Of a stretch of DNA of 64,000 bases, positions 8,883-17,116 are shown piece after piece; the stretch's first letter is position 1, and every line of letters starts with the position of its first letter. The notes below the pieces were generated by a model. That model was given only the letters and a program-made list of their open reading frames with translations. It was not told the origin of the DNA and searched no databases. The stretch covers positions 248,001 through 312,000 of the forward strand of contig JAFKGQ010000011.1 of assembly GCA_017307755.1 (NCBI GenBank), read 5' to 3'. This DNA comes from Chitinophagaceae bacterium (GTDB lineage Bacteria > Bacteroidota > Bacteroidia > Chitinophagales > Chitinophagaceae). Made by a program: the position numbers and the translations under genes.

Positions 8883-9964
8883 TCAAAATCCGTCGAATGC
8901 GCCGGCCTCTCCAGCTTGGACAAATCAATTTCCGGCCGGTTCACCTCGCTGACGCTATGGATATCCATCAATAATTTCGGCGCCCTTCCTCCCATCACGT
9001 CATACAACGCCTCCTGCGGCCGTACCGTTCCCACATAATGCCCCTGGGAAATGACAGAGTGCCGGTTGATCTTTGTAGGTCCGTCTATGACCCAGTCGGC
9101 GGTGGCTTTCTTATCAAAACGGCATTCGTTACAGATCCAATCTTCTACCTCACCCCACTCATCTTTGCGGGCCGTCACACGGAACACCTCGTCACCTCTG
9201 TACCACAGCGTTACTTTCCCGTTGCATTTGGGGTGGTTACAGTTACGGTGGGCATCCACGGGTTTGAGGAACCACACGCGGTTCTTAAATCTGAATGTCT
9301 TATCCGTCAATGCACCCACAGGGCACACGTCGATGATATTGCCGATAAAGTCGTTCTCCAAGGATTTTTCGATATAGGTAGCGATCTCCGAATGATCCCC
9401 CCTGTCCAATACCCCGTGTACTCTTTTCTCCGTCAGTTGATCGGCCGTAAATACACAACGGTAGCAGAGGATACAGCGCGTCATGTGCAGTTGTATATAG
9501 GGGCCGAGATCGTGTTTCTTAAAGGTCCGGCGGTCGAATTCGTAGCGGGTGCTCTCCTTGCCGTGCTCATAGCTGAGGTCCTGCAGATGACATTCGCCTG
9601 CCTGGTCGCAGATGGGACAATCCAGCGGATGGTTGAGCAACAGCATTTCTACCACACCATTACGCGCATCGATCACTTTCTCGCTGGTGATATTCTTCAC
9701 GACCATCCCGTCCATGACATTCGTCCGGCAGCTGGCCACCAGCTTGGGCATGGGACGTGGGTCCGCCGTGGATCCCGCCGCCACTTCCACCAGACAGGTA
9801 CGGCATTTACCGCCACTGCCCTTTAATTTGGTGTAATAGCACATGGCAGGAGGCGCCACATCGCCGCCGATCTTCCGGGCCGCCTGCAGGATAGAAGTCC
9901 CCGGCTCCACCTCGATGGTGATATTGTCGATCGTAACCTTGAATAACTTCTTTTCTTCAGCCAT
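8864..9964 (-). CDS. nuoG: NADH-quinone oxidoreductase subunit G, short form
   Basis: A 366-residue peripheral subunit carrying the N-terminal iron-sulfur chain. The 2Fe-2S ferredoxin domain has C42 and the KCRTCLVEV loop. The Cys-His region CPICDQAGECHLQD lies near 115, the 4Fe-4S motif MTRCILCYRC near 160, and IIDVCPVGAL near 210. A further pair (CNECRFDKK near 270) resembles the start of the molybdopterin-oxidoreductase domain, but the protein ends about 100 residues later. Canonical NuoG is 680-900 residues. The loss of the large C-terminal domain is seen in other Bacteroidota and is not a truncation by mutation here, since the order and spacing are intact. Confidence 0.92.
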   Translation of the reverse strand: MAEEKKLFKVTIDNITIEVEPGTSILQAARKIGGDVAPPAMCYYTKLKGSGGKCRTCLVEVAAGSTADPRPMPKLVASCRTNVMDGMVVKNITSEKVIDARNGVVEMLLLNHPLDCPICDQAGECHLQDLSYEHGKESTRYEFDRRTFKKHDLGPYIQLHMTRCILCYRCVFTADQLTEKRVHGVLDRGDHSEIATYIEKSLENDFIGNIIDVCPVGALTDKTFRFKNRVWFLKPVDAHRNCNHPKCNGKVTLWYRGDEVFRVTARKDEWGEVEDWICNECRFDKKATADWVIDGPTKINRHSVISQGHYVGTVRPQEALYDVMGGRAPKLLMDIHSVSEVNRPEIDLSKLERPAHSTDFEANGTK

Positions 9965-10028
9965 AATCTTTTTTATTTAATTCGACCTTCCTGTTCTATC
10001 TGTCCTTCGGACGACCATCTTCCGGCGA

Positions 10029-11384
10029 TCAGGCCGGAACCACTTCCAGCGGGTCGGCGTAATGCGCCAATCCGAAATTGCGATGCTGCGACTCTACAGG
10101 GTTCTGCACATGCCATTCAAACTCATCCCGGAAATGACGGATCGCCGCCGCTACGGGCCAGGCTGCCGCATCACCCAAAGGACAAATGGTATTACCTTCG
10201 ATCTTACGCTGGATATCCCACAGCAGATCGATATCGCTCATCTTACCTTTCCCGTATTCGATGTTCTTTAAGATCTTTTCCATCCAGCCCGTCCCTTCCC
10301 GGCAAGGCGAACACTGACCACAGCTTTCATGACGGTAAAAACGGGCCAGGGTCAGGGTATTGCGGACCACACATTGATCTTCATCCAGTACAATGAATCC
10401 GCCGCTGCCCATCATGGATCCCTTGGGGAACCCGCCGTCTGCCAGGCTCTCATAGTTCATCATCCTCGTCTCGCCCTTGGCTGTCTTCAACAGCAGGTTG
10501 GCCGGCAGGATAGGCACGGAAGAACCGCCGGGGATACAGGCCTTCAGCCGCTTCCCATTGGGGATACCGCCGCAATATTCGTCGGAGAAGATGAACTCCT
10601 CCACAGAAATAGTCATATCGATCTCATAAACGCCCGGCTTATTGATGTTGCCACAGGCCGACAATAACTTCGTACCCGTAGACTTGCCCACCCCGATCTT
10701 GGAATAAGCTTCGCCTCCTTCATTGATGATGGGAACTACAGCTGCCAGGGTTTCCACATTATTCACCACCGTAGGGCAGTCCCATACTCCTTTTACGGCT
10801 GGGAAGGGCGGTTTGATACGGGGATTACCTCTTTTACCTTCCAGTGATTCGATCAGTGCCGTCTCTTCGCCGCAGATATAAGCGCCGGCGCCGCGATGTA
10901 CATAGATCTCACAATCGAATCCCGTACCCAGGATATTCTTGCCCAGCCAGCCGGCGGCCTTGGCTTCTTCGATGGCCTGCTCCAATATGTCGGGTATCCA
11001 GGCGTACTCGCCACGGATATAGATATACGTACTCTTGCTGCCCAGGGCGTAGCTGCTGACGATCAGTCCTTCTATCAGCAGATGGGGGAGGAATTCCATA
11101 AGATACCGGTCCTTAAAGGTCCCCGGTTCGGATTCGTCGGCATTGCATACCAGGTAGCGGGGCACACCTTCAGGCTTGGCCAGAAAGCTCCATTTCATCC
11201 CGGTGGGAAAGCCCGCGCCGCCACGGCCGCGCAGACCGCTTTTCTTCACCTCTTCCGTCACCTGGTCGGGCGTCATGGTCTTCAGGGCCTTTTCCACACT
11301 ACGATAACCGCCTTCACGACGGTAAACCTCATACCCCCGTATGCCTTCGACATGCGCCTTCTCTAATAATAATTTTCTAGCCAT
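10029..11384 (-). CDS. nuoF: NADH-quinone oxidoreductase subunit F (NADH/FMN-binding)
   Basis: A 451-residue subunit that oxidises NADH through FMN and cluster N3. The glycine-rich NADH loop GLRGRGGAGFPTGMKWSF is near residues 50-67, the FMN-binding segment YICGEETALIESLEGKRGNP near 170, and the 4Fe-4S site CGQCSPCREGTGWMEK near 355 with its fourth cysteine in NTICPLGD. The start lies 1 nt downstream of the small membrane-protein gene's stop, so the two are probably co-translated. Confidence 0.97.
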   Translation of the reverse strand: MARKLLLEKAHVEGIRGYEVYRREGGYRSVEKALKTMTPDQVTEEVKKSGLRGRGGAGFPTGMKWSFLAKPEGVPRYLVCNADESEPGTFKDRYLMEFLPHLLIEGLIVSSYALGSKSTYIYIRGEYAWIPDILEQAIEEAKAAGWLGKNILGTGFDCEIYVHRGAGAYICGEETALIESLEGKRGNPRIKPPFPAVKGVWDCPTVVNNVETLAAVVPIINEGGEAYSKIGVGKSTGTKLLSACGNINKPGVYEIDMTISVEEFIFSDEYCGGIPNGKRLKACIPGGSSVPILPANLLLKTAKGETRMMNYESLADGGFPKGSMMGSGGFIVLDEDQCVVRNTLTLARFYRHESCGQCSPCREGTGWMEKILKNIEYGKGKMSDIDLLWDIQRKIEGNTICPLGDAAAWPVAAAIRHFRDEFEWHVQNPVESQHRNFGLAHYADPLEVVPA

Positions 11385-11385
11385 G

Positions 11386-11595
11386 CTATCTGTCTTTAAA
11401 TAAAGTCTTTTGTCTTTGATACAGTATCACCTGCAGAACAGCGGAGGTTAAGAACACGATACACAGGATGGTGAACATCTTTTTCACCGGCTGCTCGCTA
11501 AAAGTGAGCGCCGCCACACCCATCATGACGCCTGCCAGGGCAAACAGGATAGCCGCCGTCTTAAAATTCCTTTTCATCCCCTGTCCTTGTTCCAT
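11386..11595 (-). CDS. Small two-helix membrane protein within the nuo operon
   Basis: A 69-residue protein with two hydrophobic helices (about 14-31 and 38-58) and a positively charged tail (YQRQKTLFKDR). It is not one of the 14 conserved complex I subunits. It lies between nuoE (11-nt gap) and nuoF (1-nt gap), so it is certainly co-transcribed and probably co-translated with them. No family was recognised. It could be an accessory subunit or an assembly factor; the position is the only evidence. An alternative start is the internal Met at residue 7. Confidence 0.75.
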   Translation of the reverse strand: MEQGQGMKRNFKTAAILFALAGVMMGVAALTFSEQPVKKMFTILCIVFLTSAVLQVILYQRQKTLFKDR

Positions 11596-11606
11596 GGTAC
11601 TATTGT

Positions 11607-12107
11607 TTAGTTATTCGCCGCCGCATTCTTCCTGCACTCCTCGATAATGGCGTCTACTTTCTCGGGTGTCAGATGCTCGCGGAAATGTTTGCCCAGTTGC
11701 ATCATCGGGGCATAACCACAGGCCCCCAGACATTCCACCGTCTTGAGGGTAAACATGCCGTCAGCCGTCGTCTCGCCAACGCCTATATTCAATTTCTGTT
11801 TGATATAGTCGATGATCTGATCGCTTCCCCTCAACATGCAAGGCCCCGTCTGGCAAACCTCGAACATATATCTGCCCACCGGCTTCAGGTTATACATGGA
11901 GTAGAAGGTAGCCACCTCATATACTTCGATAGGCTCCAGCTTCAACAGCGAAGCCACATAGTCCATCGTCTCTACGCTGAGCCATCCGCCAAATTCCTCC
12001 TGCGCCAGGTGCAGCAGGGGCAGCAGGGCGCTCTTTTGCTTACCCTGTGGGTATCTGGCGATGATCTCATCTACCTTCTTTAGCTTCTCGTCCGAAAATT
12101 TTATCAT
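11607..12107 (-). CDS. nuoE: NADH-quinone oxidoreductase subunit E (2Fe-2S)
   Basis: A 166-residue thioredoxin-like subunit with cluster N1a. The four ligands are in CQTGPC (near 97) and ECLGAC (near 136). The N-terminal helical bundle (YPQGKQKSALLPLLHLAQEE) is typical. With NuoF and NuoG it forms the NADH dehydrogenase module. A GC-rich hairpin (12124-12142) lies between it and nuoD. Confidence 0.96.
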   Translation of the reverse strand: MIKFSDEKLKKVDEIIARYPQGKQKSALLPLLHLAQEEFGGWLSVETMDYVASLLKLEPIEVYEVATFYSMYNLKPVGRYMFEVCQTGPCMLRGSDQIIDYIKQKLNIGVGETTADGMFTLKTVECLGACGYAPMMQLGKHFREHLTPEKVDAIIEECRKNAAANN

Positions 12108-12146
12108 GTCCTTTTTATTTTCACCGCGCGCTTCGCACGCGGAACT

Positions 12147-13388
12147 TTATGCGTCCATCTCCCCGGCAATAAGGTTGAGACTACTCATCGTAATGATCGC
12201 ATCACTCAACATACTCCCCTTCGTCAGCTCCGAATAAGCCTGATAATAAATAAAGCAGGGCCGGCGGAAGTGCAGCCGGTAAGGCGTACGCCCGCCATCG
12301 CTGATAAGGTAGAACCCTACCTCCCCATTGCCCCCTTCCACGGATTGATAGACCTCGCCGGGAGGGATCTCCGTCTCACCCATCACGATCTTGAAGTGCC
12401 AGATAAGGGCCTCCATCTTCGTATATACATCTTTTTTCTCAGGCAGGTAATAAGCAGGTGCGTCCGCGTGATAAACATCCGCTTCGGCGCCCTTAAACTC
12501 CTGGATCTTGCGATATGCCTGTTCGATGATCCTCAGGGATTGCCACATTTCGCCGTTGCGCACCAGGAATCTGTCATAACAGTCCCCTGTACTGCCCACC
12601 GGGATATCAAATTCAAAATCTTCGTAGCTCGAATAGGGAGAGTGTACCCGTACGTCATAGTCTACCCCAGCCGCACGCAGGTTAGGCCCCGTAAAACCAT
12701 AGTTCAGGGCGCGATCCGCGGAGATAGGCCCCGCGCCGATGGTACGCTCCATAAAGATGCGGTTGCGGGTGAAGAGGTTCTCGAACTCCTTCAGCACCGC
12801 GGGATATTCTGCCATGAATTTTTCTATCTTCTCCCAGGCCGCGCTGGTGAAATTACGCTCAAAGCCGCCGATACGACCCATATTGGTCGTTAGCCGGGAT
12901 CCACACACTTCTTCATAGATCTCATAGATCAGCTCCCTGTACTGCATTACGTAAAGAAACCCCGTAAAAGCTCCCGAGTCCACGCCCACAACTGAATTAC
13001 AGATAAGATGATCCGAAATCCGGGACAGCTCCATGATGATTACACGGAGATAATCCACCCGTTTCGGTGTCTTTACCCCTAATAACTTTTCACAGGTGAG
13101 GTGCCAGCCCATATTATTGATGGGGCTGCTACAGTAGTTCAACCTGTCTGTCAGCGTGGTGATCTGGTACAAAGGGCGCCGTTCCGCCAGCTTTTCAAAG
13201 GCCCGGTGGATATATCCCACCGTTTGCTCGGCAGAGACGATGCGCTCACCGTCCAGCTCCAGGATATTCTGGAACACTCCATGCGTGGCAGGGTGGGTAG
13301 GCCCCAGGTTGAGCGTGGTGGTCGTTTTCTCGATGCTGCCCTCCGGTAGCTTTATATGTTGCTCGACACTCATATTGTATATTTTCAA
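12147..13388 (-). CDS. nuoD: NADH-quinone oxidoreductase subunit D
   Basis: A 413-residue subunit of the quinone-binding Q module, related to the large subunit of NiFe hydrogenases. It has the GPTHPATHGVFQ loop near the N-terminus (quinone-site histidine), TDRLNYCSSPINNMGW, and GRIGGFERNF, and ends SLNLIAGEMDA, close to the family's usual C-terminus. It is separate from nuoC, not fused. A start five codons in (MSVEQ) is an alternative. Confidence 0.96.
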   Translation of the reverse strand: MKIYNMSVEQHIKLPEGSIEKTTTTLNLGPTHPATHGVFQNILELDGERIVSAEQTVGYIHRAFEKLAERRPLYQITTLTDRLNYCSSPINNMGWHLTCEKLLGVKTPKRVDYLRVIIMELSRISDHLICNSVVGVDSGAFTGFLYVMQYRELIYEIYEEVCGSRLTTNMGRIGGFERNFTSAAWEKIEKFMAEYPAVLKEFENLFTRNRIFMERTIGAGPISADRALNYGFTGPNLRAAGVDYDVRVHSPYSSYEDFEFDIPVGSTGDCYDRFLVRNGEMWQSLRIIEQAYRKIQEFKGAEADVYHADAPAYYLPEKKDVYTKMEALIWHFKIVMGETEIPPGEVYQSVEGGNGEVGFYLISDGGRTPYRLHFRRPCFIYYQAYSELTKGSMLSDAIITMSSLNLIAGEMDA

Positions 13389-13414
13389 GGCCCCAATGGC
13401 CCATTTTTCAAACT

Positions 13415-13990
13415 TTATCCCTTTGCTTCATCCGCCCCTTGTCCGGCCTTTATCTCATGGCTGGCAGCCTCGGCGCCCCCTCCTGATCCCCTTCCGAACA
13501 TAGCGTCATCCTTGTCGATACGCGTCTGATCTTCCAGCGGGAACTCCTTGCGCATAGGGAAATAGGTCATCTCATCCACGTTGAGTATCCGCTTCAGGTT
13601 CGGATGTCCCACAAAGTTGATCCCGAAAAAGTCATAGGTTTCCCGCTCCATCCAGTTGGCGGAGGAATACAGCTGTGTTGCCGTAAATACGTCCGGTTGC
13701 GCAACAGGAGTAAATACCTTAAAACGCAAGCGTATATTGTCCTTCAGGTTGTGCAGGTGATACACCACCGCCAGTTCCCGGCCGGCCAGCCCCGGATAAT
13801 GTACGGCAGTAAGGTCCGTTAAAAATTGAAAACGCAACTCCTCGTCGTCAAAAAGGAATTGCATTACTTTCAAATTGAGGTCCTTGGGAGCTTCGAAGGT
13901 GAGAAGACCATAAGGTTCCTCAAAATTCGTCAGCTGGTCCCCGAATTTCGCCTTTAGCCGCTCTTTGATCGTCTCGTTGGTTAATGACAT
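13415..13990 (-). CDS. nuoC: NADH-quinone oxidoreductase subunit C
   Basis: A 191-residue peripheral subunit of the Q module. The family signature ERETYDFFGINFVGHPNLKR is near residues 115-134, followed by the YFPMRKEFPLEDQ loop. The last 25 residues are glycine/alanine-rich and probably disordered. It starts 4 nt after nuoB. Confidence 0.95.
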   Translation of the reverse strand: MSLTNETIKERLKAKFGDQLTNFEEPYGLLTFEAPKDLNLKVMQFLFDDEELRFQFLTDLTAVHYPGLAGRELAVVYHLHNLKDNIRLRFKVFTPVAQPDVFTATQLYSSANWMERETYDFFGINFVGHPNLKRILNVDEMTYFPMRKEFPLEDQTRIDKDDAMFGRGSGGGAEAASHEIKAGQGADEAKG

Positions 13991-13994
13991 GTCG

Positions 13995-14585
13995 TTATTG
14001 AATTCCGTAACTCTGTAAAAGATTTTTATACTGGTCGCTGTTCCGGCGGCGGATGCTTTCCTTGCCTACCAGGTCCTGGATACGTATAAAGCCATCCAGG
14101 ATAGCTTCGGGTCTGGGCGGGCACCCGGGCACATAAACATCTACAGGAACCACTTGGTCGATGCCTTGTAACACCGAGTAAGTATCGAAGATACCACCGC
14201 TGGAGGCACAGGCCCCAACAGCCATCACCCAGCGGGGCTCTGCCATCTGGAGGTATACTTGTTTTACGATGGGGCCCATTTTCTTGGCGATAGTGCCCAT
14301 CACCATCAATAAGTCACACTGACGGGGTGAAAAACCCAGTCTTTCCGCGCCAAAGCGGGCCAGGTCGTAGTGAGAGGCCATGGTAGCCATGAACTCGATG
14401 CCGCAGCAGGAGGTAGCAAACGGCATGGGCCACATGGAATTTTTACGGGCGAGCCCCACCACGCTGCTAAGCTGAGTGGTGAAGAAACCCTCTCCCGAAT
14501 ATCCCTCGGGCATATCGACAAGGCTGATATTGTCTTTAATATCAGCTTGAATAGGATGAACGTTGAACCTTACCGGACGTGCCAT
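13995..14585 (-). CDS. nuoB: NADH-quinone oxidoreductase subunit B (cluster N2)
   Basis: A 196-residue subunit carrying the terminal 4Fe-4S cluster N2, which passes electrons to quinone. The tandem cysteines are in ATSCCGIEFMA, the third in AVGACASSGG and the fourth in VPGCPPRPEA. The 133-bp gap to nuoA holds no ORF that I can support. Confidence 0.97.
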   Translation of the reverse strand: MARPVRFNVHPIQADIKDNISLVDMPEGYSGEGFFTTQLSSVVGLARKNSMWPMPFATSCCGIEFMATMASHYDLARFGAERLGFSPRQCDLLMVMGTIAKKMGPIVKQVYLQMAEPRWVMAVGACASSGGIFDTYSVLQGIDQVVPVDVYVPGCPPRPEAILDGFIRIQDLVGKESIRRRNSDQYKNLLQSYGIQ

Positions 14586-14718
14586 ATATTGAACAATTTG
14601 AAATGTTTACGAAAAGACCCATTTCTTAAATAACAGTTTCGGACCACCATGGGTTTTCGAACCTTCAGTCTTTTAACTAACTCATAATCTGAGAGGCAAT
14701 CAATCGTATACAACTATC

Positions 14719-15132
14719 CTATTCTTCCCAGGTCAGGGCTCCTTTTTTAAGGATATAAAAGAAGCCCGCGAGGAAGAACACGACGAACAACAGTACCTCG
14801 GTGAACCCCGCCCAACCCAGCTGCCGGAAATTTACCGCATAGGGGTAGAAAAAGATCACTTCCACATCAAACAGCACGAATAAGATAGCTACTAAAAAAT
14901 ATTTAATGGCCATCGGCTGGCGGGCATTGCCCACACCCTCGATACCACTCTCAAAGTTCTGTAATTTTTCGGCTGTTTTACGTTTGGGACCTAACAGGTG
15001 AGTAACGCCCAGCACTAATAATACAAAGCCAATCGCGAAGATGAATTGGACACCTATTGGAAAATAACTAAAAGAATTATTTAGGTTAGATTCACTCGGA
15101 AGGGTATTGGCTTGTAAAAGAAAGATGTCCAT
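14719..15132 (-). CDS. nuoA: NADH-quinone oxidoreductase subunit A
   Basis: A 137-residue, three-helix subunit and the first gene of the operon. The ESGIEGVGNARQPMAIKYFL loop matches the conserved ESG/switch region, followed by LFDVEVIFFYPYAV. The start at 15132 is supported by the promoter immediately upstream, which would give a leader of about 25 nt. Confidence 0.96.
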   Translation of the reverse strand: MDIFLLQANTLPSESNLNNSFSYFPIGVQFIFAIGFVLLVLGVTHLLGPKRKTAEKLQNFESGIEGVGNARQPMAIKYFLVAILFVLFDVEVIFFYPYAVNFRQLGWAGFTEVLLFVVFFLAGFFYILKKGALTWEE

Positions 15133-15160
15133 TTTAAAAGAATTACTTGATTCCCGGGGA

Positions 15161-15190
15161 CAAATTTAAGCCAGCAACCGGAATTTCCAA
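15161..15190 (-). promoter_or_regulatory. nuo operon promoter, Bacteroidota type
   Basis: On the minus strand a TTG (-33 element, 15190-15188) is followed after 19 nt by TAAATTTG (15168-15161), an exact match to the Bacteroidota -7 consensus TAnnTTTG with the usual 19-21 nt spacing. Transcription would begin near 15155, about 25 nt before nuoA. Confidence 0.75.
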
Positions 15191-15210
15191 CTTATTGAGA
15201 ATTAAAAATG

Positions 15211-15252
15211 TCCGGAAAATGGATTCCTCAAAAATATAACCCATTTTCCGGA
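15211..15252. promoter_or_regulatory. 12-bp perfect inverted repeat upstream of the nuo promoter
   Basis: TCCGGAAAATGG (15211-15222) is repeated inverted as CCATTTTCCGGA (15241-15252) with 18 nt between. It sits about 20 bp upstream of the -33 element. It may be a binding site for a dimeric regulator or a transcript-end hairpin for the gene upstream. Confidence 0.55.
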
Positions 15253-15298
15253 AAAATCTGATAATTGTCCTTCGGACAACGAACCTCCGGTTCATTAA

Positions 15299-15331
15299 TA
15301 AAAAAAATGAGAGCCCAATAAAGGCTCCCAT
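15299..15331 (-). terminator. Rho-independent terminator of the PstS-like/TPR operon
   Basis: On the minus strand a 9-bp stem (arms 15323-15331 and 15307-15315, one G-T wobble) with a 7-nt loop is followed by at least eight T residues. It lies about 31 nt after the TPR gene stop and separates that operon from nuo transcription. Confidence 0.9.
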
Positions 15332-15361
15332 TTTACGTTATGTGTGATTTTTTTATCTCTT

Positions 15362-17068
15362 TTACCTTGCCCCCGTCCTCGGTTTGGCGCCGCCGGCGGA
15401 CTGCTGACGGGCAGGGGGCTTGGATAGGATATCCTTGAACTTCTGTGCGGTGGCGTTGGTGGGGTCTACCTCCAGCACTTTCTGCAGATAGGCTATCGCC
15501 ATATTCTTATCCTTTTTGACGTCATTATAATACTGCGCCAGGTAGAAGTAAGAGGTGATGATCGTATTCTTATACTTCACTGAGTCCGTGCTGCCGGCTG
15601 CCTTCGCGGTAGAATCCATTGCCCGGCCTACAGAAGCCAGCTTGTCATAGGCTTCCACTGCCAACCCCTGAGAGTTCGCTGAGTCATCCTGCGCCTGCTT
15701 ACTACGGGCACACCAGAGATAACCAAAGATCTCATTGGGCCATTTAGACTCATAGATACCACAGAAAATGCTGTCAGCCGTCTTGTAGTTGCCCGCCTGG
15801 TAATTCGAAATACCCCAGTTATATACGTCATTCTGATTGGGATCTTTCTTGGTGGCATATTCAATAGCAGCCAAATCCGCTACACCCTGCTTGTAATTCA
15901 GCTTCTTAGCCAGTTCCAAACCCTTCGCGAGATATTTGGCCCTGTTCTCAGGCAGGGTATCCCGGGAAATAGCCTTTTTGTAGCTCTCGATCGCTTTCAC
16001 CTTTCCGGCAGAATCCGTTGCCTTGGACTGGATGCTCCCTTCCAGAGCATAGTCGGCGCCGGTTAAGGTAGATGCATCCGCCTTTTGGAAATAAGTAGCG
16101 ATATTTTGCTGAGCGCAGGCGACATCGTTCGTCGTATCGCAGGCATAAGCGATGGTCTTGTACATACGGGGGGTTACCTTGTCCCCGAGGGAAGTAATGA
16201 GGCCCTGGGCCTTTGTCTTGGCTTCCGCAAACTTGCCGCTGGCGATCAGGAAGTCGACATTCAGGTATTCCACTTCCGGGCCAGGATCAGAGTTCGCAGT
16301 ATACTTCTGCAGGTATTCCGTCGCTTTTGCCGGATCCCAGTGAAAGTAATAAAAATAGAATAGTTCATAATAAGCCGGAGCATAGGCTGGGTCCATCTGT
16401 ACCGCCTCTTCAAAAGCCGGCAGGAAGAACTCCTTATTATTCTGCGTCAGATAGATCTTGCCGATCTTGTATTTTGCTTCTGCATATTTCGGATCGATGG
16501 TCAGCGCTTTCTGATAGCTCTGTACAGCATTGCCCCCGTCGATCAGCTTGCGGTAAGCATCCCCTAACAGTATGTACGTATCGACACTGTTGAATTTCTT
16601 CACCTGCATGGCCGTATTCAGCTTCTCGATGGCATAGGTAGCATCTCCGGCCTTGGAGTCGATATTCGCATCCGCCACAGCATTGAGGACATCAATGTCC
16701 TTGGCCTTAGTAAGACTGATAGCCGTCTCAAAACGCTGGCGGGCATCCGTTGTCTTGCCCAGACGCAGCTCAACCTCACCCATGCCGGCCAGCAGCAAAG
16801 GCGCATTGCCATTGGATTGCAACGCTTTGGAATACAGATCGCCCGCAGCCACAGAATCCCTCATCTCCAGCAGGGTCTGCCCCTGCCAGTATATAGCTTC
16901 TATATTATTCGGGTTGGAGGCCAGTATCTTATCAAATACGTCCTTCGCACTTTTGTACCGTTGATAATACAGGAATTTCTTCCCTTGGTCTACCGTTTGA
17001 GCCAGCGCCCCACCGCAGAAGCCGACCAGGGCCATCACCAGTAAGCTGAATCGGAACTTATTCTTCAT
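15362..17068 (-). CDS. Secreted tetratricopeptide-repeat protein
   Basis: A 568-residue protein with a signal peptide (MKNKFRFSLLVMALVGFCGGALA) and many TPR-type helix pairs; YWQGQTLLEMRDSVAAGDLYSKAL and YILLGDAYRKLIDGGNAVQSYQKAL regions are clear examples. Repeats continue through the C-terminal AIAYLQKVLEVDPTNATAQ. The tail is basic and low complexity. It is the last gene of an operon with a phosphate-binding-like lipoprotein, 48 nt upstream. It is probably a periplasmic scaffold; no enzymatic motif was seen. Confidence 0.85.
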   Translation of the reverse strand: MKNKFRFSLLVMALVGFCGGALAQTVDQGKKFLYYQRYKSAKDVFDKILASNPNNIEAIYWQGQTLLEMRDSVAAGDLYSKALQSNGNAPLLLAGMGEVELRLGKTTDARQRFETAISLTKAKDIDVLNAVADANIDSKAGDATYAIEKLNTAMQVKKFNSVDTYILLGDAYRKLIDGGNAVQSYQKALTIDPKYAEAKYKIGKIYLTQNNKEFFLPAFEEAVQMDPAYAPAYYELFYFYYFHWDPAKATEYLQKYTANSDPGPEVEYLNVDFLIASGKFAEAKTKAQGLITSLGDKVTPRMYKTIAYACDTTNDVACAQQNIATYFQKADASTLTGADYALEGSIQSKATDSAGKVKAIESYKKAISRDTLPENRAKYLAKGLELAKKLNYKQGVADLAAIEYATKKDPNQNDVYNWGISNYQAGNYKTADSIFCGIYESKWPNEIFGYLWCARSKQAQDDSANSQGLAVEAYDKLASVGRAMDSTAKAAGSTDSVKYKNTIITSYFYLAQYYNDVKKDKNMAIAYLQKVLEVDPTNATAQKFKDILSKPPARQQSAGGAKPRTGAR

Positions 17069-17116
17069 GTACTTTGTCTGTTTAGTGTGTAAATATAAAT
17101 ATTATTGATTGTTTGT

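Noticed and set aside
15143..15331. 62-codon minus-strand ORF upstream of nuoA
   Set aside because: It covers a promoter, an inverted repeat and the terminator of the preceding operon; its composition is that of non-coding AT-rich DNA.
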